Shown in pieces: positions 5,548-11,724 of a stretch of 21,849 nt of DNA. This stretch comes from a virus. The notes below the pieces were generated by a model that searched no databases, was not told the DNA's origin, and saw only the letters and a list, made by a program, of their open reading frames with translations. Within the stretch, counting starts at the first letter, position 1; each line of letters begins with the position of its first letter. A program made the translations under genes and the position numbers. The stretch is taken from positions 1-21,849 of IMG/VR virus record IMGVR_UViG_3300032289_000641, one strand, 5' to 3'.

Positions 5548-6325
5548 ATATTCCTACCCTTTGGTGATAGTCGTTAAAGTCTTCACCATCTTTGTCTGAT
5601 AGCCAGTAAGGTTTGCCAGTATCCTTTGCGGATGACTCGCCTACCTTATTGGCATCATTATCAGCCACCACAATTCCACCTTTTACAGTTGATGCGACTT
5701 CCTTTAGATTGGATGCGGAGAAGCATACATAAATGGAACATGGCACTTTATTTGCTTGCATACACGCTTTAATAGATAAGGCGGTAGCGTAGCCCTCGCA
5801 AAATATAGGAATACCACCACCATCCATGCAAAAGTATGCTCCTTTAGTTCTTTGCCCATACAAGAATTTCTTTGAACCATCAGGATTGATTAACTGGACA
5901 CCACGCAAAGCCTTGCCGTGTCGCATAGGCAACACCAGTTTGGCTATGTTATTTTCATACCAAACAATGCCATGATCTTTAGGAAATCCTTTGGCAGCCA
6001 AGTAGGGATGCAGTTCGCTTTTTGCTTGGGCTATGATTTGATTTGCTTTGTCTATGGCTTCTTTTTCTTTTTGCTGGCGTTCTTCTAGGTCTTTTTTCAT
6101 AGCAGTTCGCATGGCGGTAGCGTCATAACTAGACTTACCATCAGGATGCCAAACAACTGGCTTATCCATTGTTGCCCAGTTCTGCACAAAAGCAACCTCG
6201 CCTAAATACTTATATCTGCCATTTCTTGCTCTTGGTTTATCTTCTGTTGGCACTGCGACCCATTTATTAGGAATTACAGAGGACATGATTAACCCGTGTA
6301 GTCTTGCAAAGTCTTCAAATCTCAT
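5477..6325 (-). CDS. TOPRIM primase-like protein
   Basis: A 282-residue protein, last gene of the leftward replication operon; ATG 6325 overlaps the helicase stop as ATGA. The N-terminal 70 residues contain a Trp/Pro-rich pattern (VVWHPDGK). A charged coiled segment follows (about residues 78-105), then HPYLAAKGF at 106-114, a motif typical of phage primase-like proteins. The TOPRIM core has CEGYATALSI (176-185) with the catalytic Glu, and VVADNDAN (219-226) with the acidic pair. DGEDFND (246-252) is also typical. There is no N-terminal CHC2 zinc finger, but the neighbouring helicase carries a zinc ribbon, so the two may work as a primase-helicase pair. The tail overlaps the convergent plus-strand gene. 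Confidence 0.8.
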   Translation of the reverse strand: MRFEDFARLHGLIMSSVIPNKWVAVPTEDKPRARNGRYKYLGEVAFVQNWATMDKPVVWHPDGKSSYDATAMRTAMKKDLEERQQKEKEAIDKANQIIAQAKSELHPYLAAKGFPKDHGIVWYENNIAKLVLPMRHGKALRGVQLINPDGSKKFLYGQRTKGAYFCMDGGGIPIFCEGYATALSIKACMQANKVPCSIYVCFSASNLKEVASTVKGGIVVADNDANKVGESSAKDTGKPYWLSDKDGEDFNDYHQRVGIFTASQSLKKIVSSCLKVPSFQYA

Positions 6326-7800
6326 TTATTTTTTCCTTTTTGCCAGCGAATGTTTTGACTCTTTACCCAGTTCATGGTGGTTAAAGTTGGCGGTGCTTTG
6401 ACCTCTTCCAATCCTCTTGGCCATACTCCAAACTTCTCTTTGTATTTGTGGTTTGCCCAGTAAGGGTTGTATGCCCTCTCTTCTGCAATGTAGAGTAGCT
6501 CTGAATAAAAAGTCTGTTTGTTTTGTTTCTTATCTACTGTGACATTGCCTGCCAGTTCTACCAGTTCGCCTGCCACGGATGACACTTGGTTTCTACGCTG
6601 TCTTACATGACCACAAGATGGACAAGTATCAGCATGGACAGGCCATAGGTATCCACATTCAGGGCATTTAGATTCTTTTTTCTCTCTTTCGGTAGGTTCT
6701 TTTTGTGTCTTCTCAGTCTTTTTATCTAAAGCGGTGACACCATTTGTATATACATCATCCCAGTCTTTACGAAATCTTAGGTAGTTTCCTGAATGATCTA
6801 GCCATAAAGCAAACTGTTTTGACTCATGCGGTCTCATTACTCGACCCATCTGCTGAATATGGGATGACAAAGACTTACTAAAAGGTCTGGCGGACACGCC
6901 TATCATGACATCAGCCACATCAAATCCTCTTGTCAGGATGTCAGTAGCAATCAGCCCGTTGATTTGCGTATCAGGTTTAGCAAAGTCTTCGATTGCAGCC
7001 TTCTTAAATTCGTCATTGTCTTTATAAGAGATAGATACAAAGTTATATCCTTTCTCTGCAAAGCGTTGAACAAGGTGCGAACCATGTGCCACGCCAGCGC
7101 AAAACACAATCGTCTTCATGGGCTTTCCGTATATCTCATGGGTTTTCTTGACCCATTCATCCACAATATCGCCTGTAATCTTCATTCCTCGTTCAGCTAC
7201 ATCGTCAGCCGACCACTCTCCAGCTAACTTCTTTGCCCCAGTCATGTCAATTTCTTTGGCAATATAGACTTTAAGTGGTGCTAACCATTTCTTATTAACC
7301 AAATCTTCGGTGGTAGCACCTGTGACTACATTGGAATAGATGTCTCCTAAACCCTTAGTAAATGGTGTGGCGGTCAGGCCAATCACTCGGATGTCAGGAT
7401 TGTCTTTAATGAAAGCGGAAGTCTGCGCCCTGGCGATATGACACTCATCTACGATAAGTAAATCCATCTTCGGAAAGTTTGCTCTGCGTTCTAAAGTCTG
7501 CGCTGAACACACTTGCAGTCTCATAGTAGGATCGTATGCCCAGTGGTCAGCCTGAAATACTCCATGAGAGATGTTGTATTTGTTTAGCCGTAGACTGGTT
7601 TGATCGACTAACACAATGCGGTCTAGAACCATCGCAGCCCGATTGTGCTTGTCATGAGTAGCCTTCATTAAAGAAATGGCTACCTCGGTCTTTCCAAAGC
7701 CTGTGGGAGCATAGAGCAGCTGCGTTCTATGTCCCGCTTTGAACCCTTCCCTGAGTTTGTCAATTACATCGGTTTGATGTTCTCGTAAGGTAAGTTCCAT
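6322..7800 (-). CDS. Superfamily 2 DEAD/DEAH-box helicase with zinc ribbon
   Basis: A 492-residue ATP-dependent helicase. Visible motifs: Q-tip LREHQTDVI (5-13), Walker A APTGFGKT (31-38), motif II DECH (118-121), motif III LTATP (142-146), motif V ATDILTRGFD (285-294) and motif VI QQMGRVMRP (316-324). A four-cysteine zinc ribbon follows at 379-396 (CPECGYLW...CPSCG). The C-terminal 95 residues are of the type seen in phage RecQ/UvsW-like helicases. It probably unwinds or remodels DNA during phage replication or recombination. The start overlaps the stop of the ParB-like gene by one base (TAATG), and the stop overlaps the primase start, so the three are translated together. Confidence 0.9.
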   Translation of the reverse strand: MELTLREHQTDVIDKLREGFKAGHRTQLLYAPTGFGKTEVAISLMKATHDKHNRAAMVLDRIVLVDQTSLRLNKYNISHGVFQADHWAYDPTMRLQVCSAQTLERRANFPKMDLLIVDECHIARAQTSAFIKDNPDIRVIGLTATPFTKGLGDIYSNVVTGATTEDLVNKKWLAPLKVYIAKEIDMTGAKKLAGEWSADDVAERGMKITGDIVDEWVKKTHEIYGKPMKTIVFCAGVAHGSHLVQRFAEKGYNFVSISYKDNDEFKKAAIEDFAKPDTQINGLIATDILTRGFDVADVMIGVSARPFSKSLSSHIQQMGRVMRPHESKQFALWLDHSGNYLRFRKDWDDVYTNGVTALDKKTEKTQKEPTEREKKESKCPECGYLWPVHADTCPSCGHVRQRRNQVSSVAGELVELAGNVTVDKKQNKQTFYSELLYIAEERAYNPYWANHKYKEKFGVWPRGLEEVKAPPTLTTMNWVKSQNIRWQKGKNK

Positions 7801-8645
7801 TATTCAATAAATTTGCTAAGTTTCTTTTTAAGGGATGCGTTGATACGCATAAGTTCTGCGTTTTGATTCTGATAAGAGTCTCTTGATTCACGAACAGAAG
7901 CGTTCTCAATTTCTAATATTCTAATACGTTCACGCAGTTCTTTAATGGTTTCTTCTGCATCTTTTTTCTCAATGTCTGAAGCATCCCATGAGCCAATAGC
8001 GATTGCATCTTTGAGTTTTACATTCTCTTCTTCTAAAGATTTGATTGTGTGTCCCAGTTCTGTGATTTCATCTTGGGTGGGATCATATTGCGATTCAGGT
8101 GGCGGTGGCGTAACGGCTGGCTTTTCTTTTTTATTGCCCCCTAAATTGCCAGTCTTCATGGTCTTTTCTTGACCATGCTTGTTGATGTATTTAACCTCTT
8201 CTTTTTTTGGTTCACCCAAAGAAACTTTAATTCTGCCAACAGTAACGTGCGAAACGCCAATCCATTCTGCAATCTTGGCATTAGACCATGTACCCCACTC
8301 AGCATCTTTAAGCATACGCAATACACTTCTACGCTTGTCTTTAGATGTAGCTGGTTTGCCATGTTGCTTGCTGTTGGCGGTCATGCTCTGCAGCTGCGCT
8401 TCACGCTGTGTGCCTTCTTTTACTTCTGATTCAATACTGACCATGCCATTTGATTTGGTGGCAAAGTAGCGGTGGAATCCATCTACTAGCCAGTAGTTAG
8501 AGCCATCAAAGAATGTCACTACTGGTGGAAACTGAACGCCATCACGCATGAGCTCTGCGTATTCGGCTACCATCTCTTGATCTAGTTCTTCTCTTGGTTG
8601 TGTATCGCCATCAATACGAATGACATCAAGGTTTAACTTCTTCAT
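7800..8645 (-). CDS. ParB-like nuclease-domain protein with coiled coil
   Basis: A 281-residue protein. Residues 7-75 form a ParB N-terminal domain: DVIRIDGDTQPRE, then FPPVVTF and the box YWLVDGFHRYFA, equivalent to the 'l.dGeRRy.A' nucleotide-binding box. Residues 117-141 are a helix-turn-helix (WSNAKIAEWIGVSHVTVGRIK), suggesting sequence-specific DNA binding. A basic, proline-rich linker leads to a long coiled coil (about 190-281) likely to oligomerise. In chromosomes and plasmids this fold partitions DNA using CTP. In phages, stand-alone versions near replication genes are usually unassigned. The GAA and TAA of the upstream gene's end and its stop also form the AAGGAATAA ribosome site of ATG 8645. 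Confidence 0.82.
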   Translation of the reverse strand: MKKLNLDVIRIDGDTQPREELDQEMVAEYAELMRDGVQFPPVVTFFDGSNYWLVDGFHRYFATKSNGMVSIESEVKEGTQREAQLQSMTANSKQHGKPATSKDKRRSVLRMLKDAEWGTWSNAKIAEWIGVSHVTVGRIKVSLGEPKKEEVKYINKHGQEKTMKTGNLGGNKKEKPAVTPPPPESQYDPTQDEITELGHTIKSLEEENVKLKDAIAIGSWDASDIEKKDAEETIKELRERIRILEIENASVRESRDSYQNQNAELMRINASLKKKLSKFIE

Positions 8646-8647
8646 TT

Positions 8648-8902
8648 TTATTCCTTTTTATTTTGGTTTCTACTAATTTCTCTTTCGAGACGCTTCATTA
8701 AAATCTTCACATCAAGATCGTAATCATTTTTAATTTGTTGTATTTGATTTGCTTGCTGGCGTAACATGGCGGCTGCTTGTTCTCTTGTGCCACCTTCCCA
8801 ATGTCCTTGTTCTAACTTATCAGCCAGTTGATTGGCGGTCATTGAAAGATCGTCTTCAATTTCCATCATCCCAAAAAAAGGAATCGGTTCCACGCTTGTC
8901 AT
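8648..8902 (-). CDS. Small helical phage protein, LADKLE...MLRQQ type
   Basis: An 84-residue protein. I chose ATG 8902 (MTSVEPIPFF) because GGGGG lies about seven bases upstream; a longer frame starting at 8974 lacks such a site. The core 'MTANQLADKLEQGHWEG...REQAAAMLRQQANQIQQIK' is a common phage pattern ('ANELAD.le......eaa.mLRqQ..ei..L'), followed by a coiled coil rich in Lys and Arg. A second member lies at 13271-13459. Function is unknown, though it heads the operon that encodes the ParB-like protein, helicase and primase-like protein. Confidence 0.7.
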   Translation of the reverse strand: MTSVEPIPFFGMMEIEDDLSMTANQLADKLEQGHWEGGTREQAAAMLRQQANQIQQIKNDYDLDVKILMKRLEREISRNQNKKE

Positions 8903-8931
8903 ATAACCCCCATATATATACAGATATACCA

Positions 8932-9177
8932 CTAAGAAATCTCGGTTGCTTTTTGGTGAACGCACCCCTGCCATCCTGGAGTGCCTTCAACAGTTTGCTT
9001 TTTGGAGCCACTGCACCCGCCAGACGTGTCGACTTGAGGCTCTGGCTTCGCCACCCCTTCTCCTATTTCAAATCTATCCCACAGTAAGAGATCTTCCCAT
9101 ATCGCTGTTGTGTTGACCGACCAATATGGTGAAGCTGCGGAGGAAATTAAGCAAAACGATTTGTTCGTTCTGTTCAG
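8932..9177 (-). CDS. Possible CTG-start ORF of unknown function
   Basis: An 81-residue reading frame on the minus strand with no ATG, GTG or TTG near its beginning. CTG at 9177 is preceded by AGGAGG (9187-9182, four bases away), within GGGCTAGGAGG, which recalls the repeated CTGCTAGGAGA leader. An in-frame TGA at 9207-9205 rules out a longer form. The product has five Trp and four Cys, in segments such as SPYWSVNTTAIWEDLLLWD and DTSGGCSGSKKQ. It ends 29 bases before the next gene of the replication operon. I recognise no family. It could equally be a non-coding leader; the frame may be fortuitous. Confidence 0.3.
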   Translation of the reverse strand: MNRTNKSFCLISSAASPYWSVNTTAIWEDLLLWDRFEIGEGVAKPEPQVDTSGGCSGSKKQTVEGTPGWQGCVHQKATEIS

Positions 9178-9243
9178 TTTTCCTCCTAGCCCGACTAGAT
9201 TAAATCAGAACACAAATATTTGCAATAGAAATTTACTAAAGGA

Positions 9244-9272
9244 AAACCCCCAGTTTTTTAGGCTGGGGGTTT
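9244..9272. terminator. Strong hairpin, probable terminator
   Basis: AAACCCCCAG (9244-9253) and CTGGGGGTTT (9263-9272) form a perfect ten-pair stem with a nine-base loop. On the minus strand the stem is followed by TTTTCC, and on the plus strand its last three Ts are followed by CGGGG. A Rho-independent terminator is likely, with direction unclear; it may insulate the two divergent units. It lies 37 bases before leader copy 5. Confidence 0.6.
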
Positions 9273-9309
9273 CGGGGATCATGGATCCAAGGGCTTGCGT
9301 TGCACAAGT

Positions 9310-9320
9310 CTGCTAGGAGA
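9310..9320 (+). repeat. Leader motif CTGCTAGGAGA, copy 5 (orphan)
   Basis: Exact copy of the motif, but with no usable start codon at the normal distance: ATG at 9320 meets TGA at once, and GTG at 9322 is only one base from AGGAGA. Short hairpins lie upstream (GGATC-ATG-GATCC, 9276-9288) and downstream (ATACCAAG...CTTGGTAT, 9335-9356). It is a relic of a deleted gene's leader, or the motif has a role beyond ribosome binding. Confidence 0.6.
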
Positions 9321-9334
9321 TGTGAACAAAACGC

Positions 9335-9356
9335 ATACCAAGAGTGGGCTTGGTAT
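9335..9356. repeat. Inverted repeat ATACCAAG-N6-CTTGGTAT
   Basis: Perfect eight-base arms around AGTGGG. TATACT, a five-of-six match to a -10 hexamer, overlaps the right arm at 9354-9359, although no matching -35 is evident at 17 bases. It could be an operator or a transcript hairpin. Confidence 0.4.
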
Positions 9357-9417
9357 ACTAAATATAGCACAAAAGATTAGAATAGATCAACATATAGTGC
9401 TTTGTGTTGTAAAAATA

Positions 9418-9450
9418 TATGTAAATACTTACATAATTTTATGTTATATT
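9418..9450 (+). promoter_or_regulatory. Putative promoter with operator palindrome for the phosphoesterase gene
   Basis: TATATT at 9445-9450 matches the -10 consensus in five of six bases, and TG at 9442-9443 lies just before it. The -35 position has no good hexamer. An 18-base inverted repeat, TATGTAA-ATAC-TTACATA (9418-9435), occupies the -35 and spacer area, where a repressor or an activator would bind. The leader to ATG 9493 would be about 35 bases and includes AAGGGG. Confidence 0.4.
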
Positions 9451-9492
9451 CCGAAAAGTGTATTAAATTCCGTTTAAATACAAGGGGTTGGG

Positions 9493-10473
9493 ATGGCACA
9501 GTATAGCGAAAAGTCTGATAAAGAGTTTATAAAATTGTGGAAAAAACTCGGCAGCCCACTATTAGTTGGGAAAGAATTAGGAATAAATCCACGAACGGCC
9601 ATGACTAGAAGAAGAAATATTGAAATACGTTATGACATCGAATTACCCACCACCAATTCCCAGCGAGATGAAAAAAAAATAAAAAAGAAAGTAGATCTTG
9701 CAGCGCACAATGTCCGCAGAGGCATTGATGTAGATAAAGTTAAAAGAGTAATTGTCTTCTCAGATGCTCACTTCACCGATACAACTACCACGGCATTTAA
9801 AGCGCTGTTGGTAATGATTAAAGAATTTAAGCCACAAGTCATTATCTGTAACGGAGATGCTTTTGATGGCCAAGTTTTGAGCCGCTTTCCATCTATCAAT
9901 TACGACCAAAAACCCAGTGTTCTGCAAGAGTTAAATGCTTGTCGTTATCATCTTGATGAGATTGAAAAGGTCAGGCCAGCAGGATGTCGATTGATATGGA
10001 CGCTTGGCAATCACGATATGCGCTACGAGTCATGGCTGGTAAACAAGGTCCCTGAGTACAGCGGAATTGATGGTTTCAGTCTCAAATTTCACTTTAACAA
10101 CTGGGAGACTTGCTGGAGCTTTTGGATAGGTGAAGAGACTGTTGTAAAGCACCGTTTTAAGGGTGGCCGCACGGCAGGTTACAGCAATTTGGTCGCAGCG
10201 GGGAACACGAACATCATTACGGGTCATACGCACGTATTAGCTGCCCAGCCGATCAGTAATTACCAAGGAAACTTTTGGGGCGTACAGACTGGCTGCCTTG
10301 CAGATCCTATGTCAGCCACCTTTGAATACTGTGAGGATAGCCCCAAGGACTGGCGGTCAGGCTTTGTAATGCTGTCATTTGACCAAGGCAGAATGTTAAT
10401 GCCAGAGCTTATTATGGTCAGCGATGAAGAGAATGGTGAGTTTGAGTTCCGTGGCTGCATAAACAAAGTATGA
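9493..10473 (+). CDS. Calcineurin-like metallophosphoesterase
   Basis: A 326-residue protein with AAGGGG eight bases before ATG 9493. All metallophosphoesterase signature blocks are present: FSDAH (89-93), NGD (120-122), LGNHDM (171-176) and ITGHTHV (242-248). H220 in the VKHRF segment is a further candidate metal ligand. The fold would hold two metal ions and hydrolyse phosphodiesters or phosphomonoesters; the substrate cannot be read from sequence. Residues 1-48 form a separate lead with a helix-turn-helix look (FIKLWKKLGSPLLVGKELGI, then RTAMTRRR), which suggests DNA binding. Between the two parts is a lysine-rich linker (59-66). It is coupled to the next gene by ATGA and stands between two leftward operons. 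Confidence 0.88.
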   Translation: MAQYSEKSDKEFIKLWKKLGSPLLVGKELGINPRTAMTRRRNIEIRYDIELPTTNSQRDEKKIKKKVDLAAHNVRRGIDVDKVKRVIVFSDAHFTDTTTTAFKALLVMIKEFKPQVIICNGDAFDGQVLSRFPSINYDQKPSVLQELNACRYHLDEIEKVRPAGCRLIWTLGNHDMRYESWLVNKVPEYSGIDGFSLKFHFNNWETCWSFWIGEETVVKHRFKGGRTAGYSNLVAAGNTNIITGHTHVLAAQPISNYQGNFWGVQTGCLADPMSATFEYCEDSPKDWRSGFVMLSFDQGRMLMPELIMVSDEENGEFEFRGCINKV

Positions 10474-10814
10474 AACTAACCCCATCTATCATTAAAAATT
10501 TATACTCGGCCATGTATTGCATGAAGCCGTTTAATCGCTGGCCTATGCCATTGCCAGAGCAAGTTAAATTTATCATAGATCAAGACGATGCTATGGGAAC
10601 CTATTTATATGATGATGGCGAGAAGTACGAGCACGTCATAACTATCTCAGAAAAGAAATGTGGACACCTATCAACAGTAATCCGTGTCCTAGCTCATGAA
10701 GCCGTCCATATGAGCCGTTGGAAAACCTCCAAATGGTCTCACCATGATGCTGAGTTCAGAAGGCGCACCAAGGTCGTATCAGAAGAGCTGGGATTCGATC
10801 CGCTAGAACTATAG
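10470..10814 (+). CDS. SprT-like zinc metallopeptidase
   Basis: A 114-residue protein whose ATG overlaps the preceding stop (ATGA, 10470-10473). RVLAHEAVHMSRW (72-84) contains the HExxH zinc site, here HEAVH with catalytic Glu77. HHDAEFRRRT (91-100) follows, as in SprT/SprT-like domains, where a third ligand and a 'Hd.eF' box come after the motif. The size fits a minimal domain without the C-terminal zinc ribbon. SprT-like proteases act on DNA-bound or crosslinked proteins in cells; whether that holds for this phage protein is unknown. Phage zinc peptidases of this size also include endolysin-type enzymes, a less likely alternative given the neighbour. Confidence 0.75.
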   Translation: MKLTPSIIKNLYSAMYCMKPFNRWPMPLPEQVKFIIDQDDAMGTYLYDDGEKYEHVITISEKKCGHLSTVIRVLAHEAVHMSRWKTSKWSHHDAEFRRRTKVVSEELGFDPLEL

Positions 10815-10838
10815 GGGTGAGCAGTTTCTACCCACCCC
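10814..10838. terminator. Weak hairpin between convergent genes
   Basis: GGGGTG (10814-10819) and CACCCC (10833-10838) can pair around a thirteen-base loop. It sits right at the 3' end of the SprT-like gene, opposite the end of the long leftward operon. Neither side has a T-run, so it is at best a weak or Rho-assisted terminator. Confidence 0.3.
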
Positions 10839-10851
10839 GTGGCTTACGCCA

Positions 10852-10977
10852 TTACTTGCCTGTCTTAAAGAAAGTCTTTAAGCTAGATAAAACTGAGTGA
10901 ATCCAGAAATCATTAATTTGCTTGTAATGATCTGCTAACTGCTCAACCTTCTTATATTGGTCTTCAAATGTAAACAT
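10852..10977 (-). CDS. Tiny helical protein, last gene of the leftward operon
   Basis: A 41-residue ORF with TAGGAG about seven bases before ATG 10977. The sequence MFTFEDQYKKVEQLADHYKQ followed by INDFWIHSVLSSLKTFF is a continuous amphipathic helix with aromatic residues, a plan reminiscent of short phasin-like phage proteins, but too short to assign. It is the last gene of the leftward unit. The good ribosome site and clear start make it credible despite its size. Confidence 0.55.
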   Translation of the reverse strand: MFTFEDQYKKVEQLADHYKQINDFWIHSVLSSLKTFFKTGK

Positions 10978-11015
10978 GGTGTAACTCCTAAGTTATGTTG
11001 CAATGCACCATTCTA

Positions 11016-11162
11016 CTATTTGGTTGCCATCATGTAAAGCCCCACATTAGCCCCTGCATAGCAAAAATAAGTAATTCCCATAGGTAGATTACCTTTGATA
11101 GCTTGCTCTACCCCTATATAGGCGTAGATAAGCCCAGTAACAATGATTAGCCAGGAGCTCAT
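11016..11162 (-). CDS. Small two-pass membrane protein
   Basis: A 48-residue protein. ATG 11162 (MSSWLIIVTGLIYAY) is chosen because AAAGGAAA precedes it; a longer frame to 11198 adds a polar lead without a site. Residues 4-17 and 27-47 are hydrophobic, separated by VEQAIKGNLPM, giving two membrane segments with a short loop. The pattern 'GLIYAYi..eq...gn..mgi.y..YA..NvGLY' is one I recall from small phage proteins of unknown role. A holin is possible from the topology, but there is no neighbouring endolysin. Confidence 0.6.
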   Translation of the reverse strand: MSSWLIIVTGLIYAYIGVEQAIKGNLPMGITYFCYAGANVGLYMMATK

Positions 11163-11180
11163 TGGTTTCCTTTGTTTGGT

Positions 11181-11222
11181 GGAGGTGTTGCGCAACAAAA
11201 AGCCAAACCTGACCTTACCTCC
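11181..11222. repeat. Palindrome nested in a longer inverted repeat
   Basis: TGTTGC-GCAACA (11186-11197) is a perfect 12-base palindrome. GGAGGT (11181-11186) and ACCTCC (11217-11222) can pair around it, and GTTTGG/CCAAAC arms nearby offer an alternative pairing. It fills the 70-base gap before the membrane protein in the leftward operon and may fold in the mRNA. Confidence 0.35.
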
Positions 11223-11232
11223 GTCTAGTATT

Positions 11233-11517
11233 TTAACCTATATGCCCATTTTCAAATAGCCAGCCAATTGTTTTGCGGTGGGCATCCTCCCACATCTCAA
11301 TCCTTTCGGCCTTTGAGAGCTTCTGTCCTTGATCGAGCTCCGAGTGGCAGCTAAAACACAAGGCCGCAATCCGATAATCATGGGCTTTAAGTCCTCTACC
11401 CTTACCGTCTCGAAGCTGATTGGAATGTGCAGCCACAACTGTCCCGTCTTCTCTACCACACGTCTGGCATGGAGATTGTCTAACAATGTCTAGTAACTTT
11501 CTATTTCTATAGATCAG
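11233..11517 (-). CDS. HNH-type endonuclease, probable CTG start
   Basis: A 94-residue protein. It contains CQTCG (about 17-21), VVAAHSNQ (27-34), KAHDYRIAALCFSCHSELDQG (about 44-64) and KTIGWLFENGH near the end. The CxxC, AHS and CxxCH arrangement fits phage HNH/DUF1364-like nucleases. The obvious GTG at 11436 would remove the first CxxC, so the true start must be upstream. The only near-cognate codon in frame is CTG at 11517, which overlaps the previous gene's stop as CTGA, the same geometry as the many ATGA junctions here. It probably cuts DNA during replication, recombination or packaging. The start is inferred. Confidence 0.72.
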   Translation of the reverse strand: MIYRNRKLLDIVRQSPCQTCGREDGTVVAAHSNQLRDGKGRGLKAHDYRIAALCFSCHSELDQGQKLSKAERIEMWEDAHRKTIGWLFENGHIG

Positions 11518-11714
11518 AAAATATCTTTCATTTTTAAGATGTCATATTGCCACAGAAGACGTTTGCGTAGTTTTTCTAAAGCTGAAGTCTCAATTAATTG
11601 AACGTAAGTCTTACTTACACCCAGTTCTTTAGCTATCTCAGCATAGGACATACTGGCATCGTCTCCAGCCCCACGCCCTGCGTTTTCTCTATCTTCTGTG
11701 GTAAATGTTGTCAT
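11514..11714 (-). CDS. Sigma-70 region 4-like HTH protein
   Basis: A 66-residue protein with AAAGGAG eight bases before ATG 11714. Residues 22-52 (MSYAEIAKELGVSKTYVQLIETSALEKLRKR, given in two parts: MSYAEIAKELGVSKTYV then QLIETSALEKLRKR) match sigma region 4.2, which binds the -35 element. No region 2, 3 or 4.1 is present. It is thus a free-standing HTH regulator rather than a sigma factor, possibly redirecting or blocking host RNA polymerase. The stop overlaps the HNH gene start (CTGA). A second protein of the same kind lies at 5188-5547, otherwise unrelated in sequence. Confidence 0.72.
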   Translation of the reverse strand: MTTFTTEDRENAGRGAGDDASMSYAEIAKELGVSKTYVQLIETSALEKLRKRLLWQYDILKMKDIF

Positions 11715-11724
11715 CTAAACTCCT

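Larger units (their letters stand above)
8935..9492. promoter_or_regulatory. Divergent intergenic region before the phosphoesterase gene
   Basis: About 560 bases lie between the leftward replication operon and the rightward gene at 9493. The left half (to 9180) is noticeably richer in G and C than its surroundings and holds only the doubtful CTG-start frame. It contains an 11-base direct repeat (TTGCTTTTTGG at 8946-8956 and 8995-9005), each copy followed by GCACCC and GCCA. The right half is very AT-rich and holds a strong hairpin, an orphan leader motif and two inverted repeats, listed separately. Other plus-strand frames here (for example from 9110) have no ribosome site. Confidence 0.55.

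Noticed and set aside
6964-7227. Plus-strand ORF opposite the helicase gene
   Set aside because: It lies wholly antisense to the conserved motifs of the helicase; its open frame reflects the codon use of the real gene.
8749-9087. Plus-strand ORF of 112 residues
   Set aside because: It is antisense to the small helical protein and to a control region, has no ribosome site and its product looks like a reverse translation artefact (Leu/Arg/Pro-rich).
9110-9477. Two plus-strand frames (9110-9316 and 9295-9477) in the regulatory gap
   Set aside because: The first crosses the strong hairpin at 9244-9272, the second would need a start at or before the leader motif with wrong spacing. Neither shows protein-like composition.
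11016-11162. Holin
   Set aside because: Two membrane segments and small size would fit, but there is no endolysin or spanin nearby and the gene lies at the end of an early-type operon.
11238-11486. Alternative minus-strand frame over the HNH gene
   Set aside because: The frame at 11233-11517 contains the HNH cysteine/histidine motifs; the alternative has none.
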